Below, one piece after another: positions 23,189 to 24,119 of a DNA stretch of 24,119 bases. The notes beneath the pieces were generated by a model that saw only the letters and a program-made list of their open reading frames with translations, had not been told where the DNA came from and did no database searches. The stretch's first letter is position 1; every line of letters begins with the position of its first letter. Source of the DNA: an uncultured Candidatus Melainabacteria bacterium (GTDB lineage Bacteria > Cyanobacteriota > Vampirovibrionia > Gastranaerophilales > Gastranaerophilaceae); NCBI GenBank assembly GCA_937895785.1, contig CALBKW010000092.1, positions 1-24,119 on the forward strand. The letters are read 5' to 3'. A program made the position numbers and the translations under genes.

Positions 23189-24119
23189 ATGTCAGAAAAA
23201 CAAAATTATTCAGACGTAGAGTTTGAAGCCTTATTAGGCAATTATGATTACAATTTTAAAAAAGGTGATTTGGTAAAAGGTAAGATTTGCGGTTACGATT
23301 CAGACGGCGCAATCGTTGATATTGGTGCAAAAACTTCAGCATCTGTTTCAACTAAAGAAGCCCTACAAGACAAATCCCAAGCATTATCTTCTGTTCTTGA
23401 AAAAGGCAATGAATATGAATTTTTAATCATTTCAGACGAAGATTCAGAAGGTAAAATGGCTTTATCTTATGTAAAAGTTCAACAAGCTTATACAATGAAA
23501 GAATTGGAAAAATTAAAAGAAGCAAACGAAACAATTTTAGGTGAAATTAGCTCTATTGTTAGAGGCGGTTTAATCGTTGATATTCTTGGTATCAAAGGTT
23601 TTGTTCCTTCTAGCCAATTACGAAATAAAGATCAAGATTACAAAGTTGGCGACAAAATTGAATTGAAAATCTTAACTCTTGATAGCCAACAAAACAGCTT
23701 TATTTTATCAAATAAAAAAGTATACTCTGAAGTTAGCGAAGAAGAAAAGAAAAACTTATTTGCTCAAATTGAAGTTGGTCAAGTTGTTAAAGGTGATGTT
23801 GTTAGAATCACTGACTTCGGCGCATTCGTTGATATCGGTGGCGTTGACGGCTTGTTACCATTATCTCAAATTTCTTGGAAATGGATTGACCACCCATCAG
23901 ATAGACTTTCTATCGGTGAAAAAATTGAAGTTGAAATTATCAGCATAGACCAAGAAAAACAAAGAGTTTCTCTAAGCCTTAAAAACTTAGAAGCTGACCC
24001 TTGGATTGAAGCTGAAAAAGAAATTAAAGAAGGCGAATTAAGAGAAGGCGTTATCACTAGAATTAAACCTTTCGGCGCTTTCGTTGAGATCTACCCTGGG
24101 GTAGAAGCATTACTTCCAC
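23189..24119 (+). CDS. rpsA: 30S ribosomal protein S1 homologue, 3' end outside window
   Basis: RNA-binding ribosomal protein built of S1 (OB-fold) repeats that helps mRNA bind the 30S subunit. The first 310 codons are open to the window edge. The start MSEKQNYSDVEFEALL follows GGAG, 5 bases before the ATG. Four repeats are visible: GDLVKGKICGYDSDGAIVDI (from about residue 27), ILGEISSIVRGGLIVDILG (from about 114), GQVVKGDVVRITDFGAFVDI (from about 195), and LREGVITRIKPFGAFVEI (from about 287, cut by the edge). Repeats 3 and 4 are the most canonical, as expected where mRNA binding occurs. The layout suits the four- to six-repeat forms seen in Cyanobacteria and Firmicutes. Final repeat count cannot be told. 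Confidence 0.93.
   Translation, partial: MSEKQNYSDVEFEALLGNYDYNFKKGDLVKGKICGYDSDGAIVDIGAKTSASVSTKEALQDKSQALSSVLEKGNEYEFLIISDEDSEGKMALSYVKVQQAYTMKELEKLKEANETILGEISSIVRGGLIVDILGIKGFVPSSQLRNKDQDYKVGDKIELKILTLDSQQNSFILSNKKVYSEVSEEEKKNLFAQIEVGQVVKGDVVRITDFGAFVDIGGVDGLLPLSQISWKWIDHPSDRLSIGEKIEVEIISIDQEKQRVSLSLKNLEADPWIEAEKEIKEGELREGVITRIKPFGAFVEIYPGVEALLP

Noticed and set aside
23679..24057. Alternative frames inside the right-end gene
   Set aside because: They are out-of-frame shadows of the S1 gene, which is open from 23189 to the window edge with four recognisable repeats.

Overview
The window is AT-rich and densely coded, and it reads like a chromosomal segment of a gut-type, non-photosynthetic relative of Cyanobacteria (Gastranaerophilales / Vampirovibrionia, formerly Melainabacteria). 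This is an inference. It rests on a cyanobacteria/Firmicutes-like housekeeping set, on two otherwise unrelated proteins that begin with an 'NFTG' N-terminal motif, which I associate with this group, and on short spacers with Shine-Dalgarno sites of the AGGAG type. No rRNA, tRNA, CRISPR array, transposase or prophage gene was seen.

Layout, left to right. A nucleoside transporter of the CNT family leaves the window at the left edge (- strand). Next come a secreted protein with a VirB10/TrbI-like pattern (+) and a polar amino-acid-binding lipoprotein (-), converging on a palindromic repeat module. dxr of the MEP isoprenoid pathway (+) ends in a strong terminator. A 59-codon small ORF follows, with three consecutive hairpins behind it. 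A large Ala/Gln-rich glycine-zipper protein (-) and a phosphomannomutase/phosphoglucomutase (-) come next. Divergent from the mutase are a sugar-type ABC permease and a translationally coupled secreted 5'-nucleotidase (+).

The centre (9.8-15.3 kb) is one tight operon for cell-wall precursor synthesis and division: murC-murB-ddl-ftsQ, with nadE (NAD+ synthetase) as the last gene. A DAACS-family dicarboxylate/amino-acid symporter overlaps a YraN-family gene. Then comes a 521-residue protein with an NFTG start, beta-rich repeats and a C-terminal HELGH zinc peptidase domain resembling anthrax lethal factor's catalytic domain. It converges on the ndk-tgt pair (-) across a second copy of the palindromic repeat module. 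The right end carries mutS2 (predicted leaderless), a strong terminator, and the first 310 codons of ribosomal protein S1.

Most of the window is housekeeping: isoprenoid and peptidoglycan precursors, NAD, queuosine tRNA modification, nucleotide balance, ribosome function. The less ordinary parts are the lethal-factor-like metallopeptidase, the NFTG motif shared by two proteins, a NAD synthetase whose glutaminase domain appears to have lost its catalytic core, the repeat modules at both complete convergent gene junctions that lack a strong terminator, and the structured small-ORF locus at 4.2-4.5 kb.
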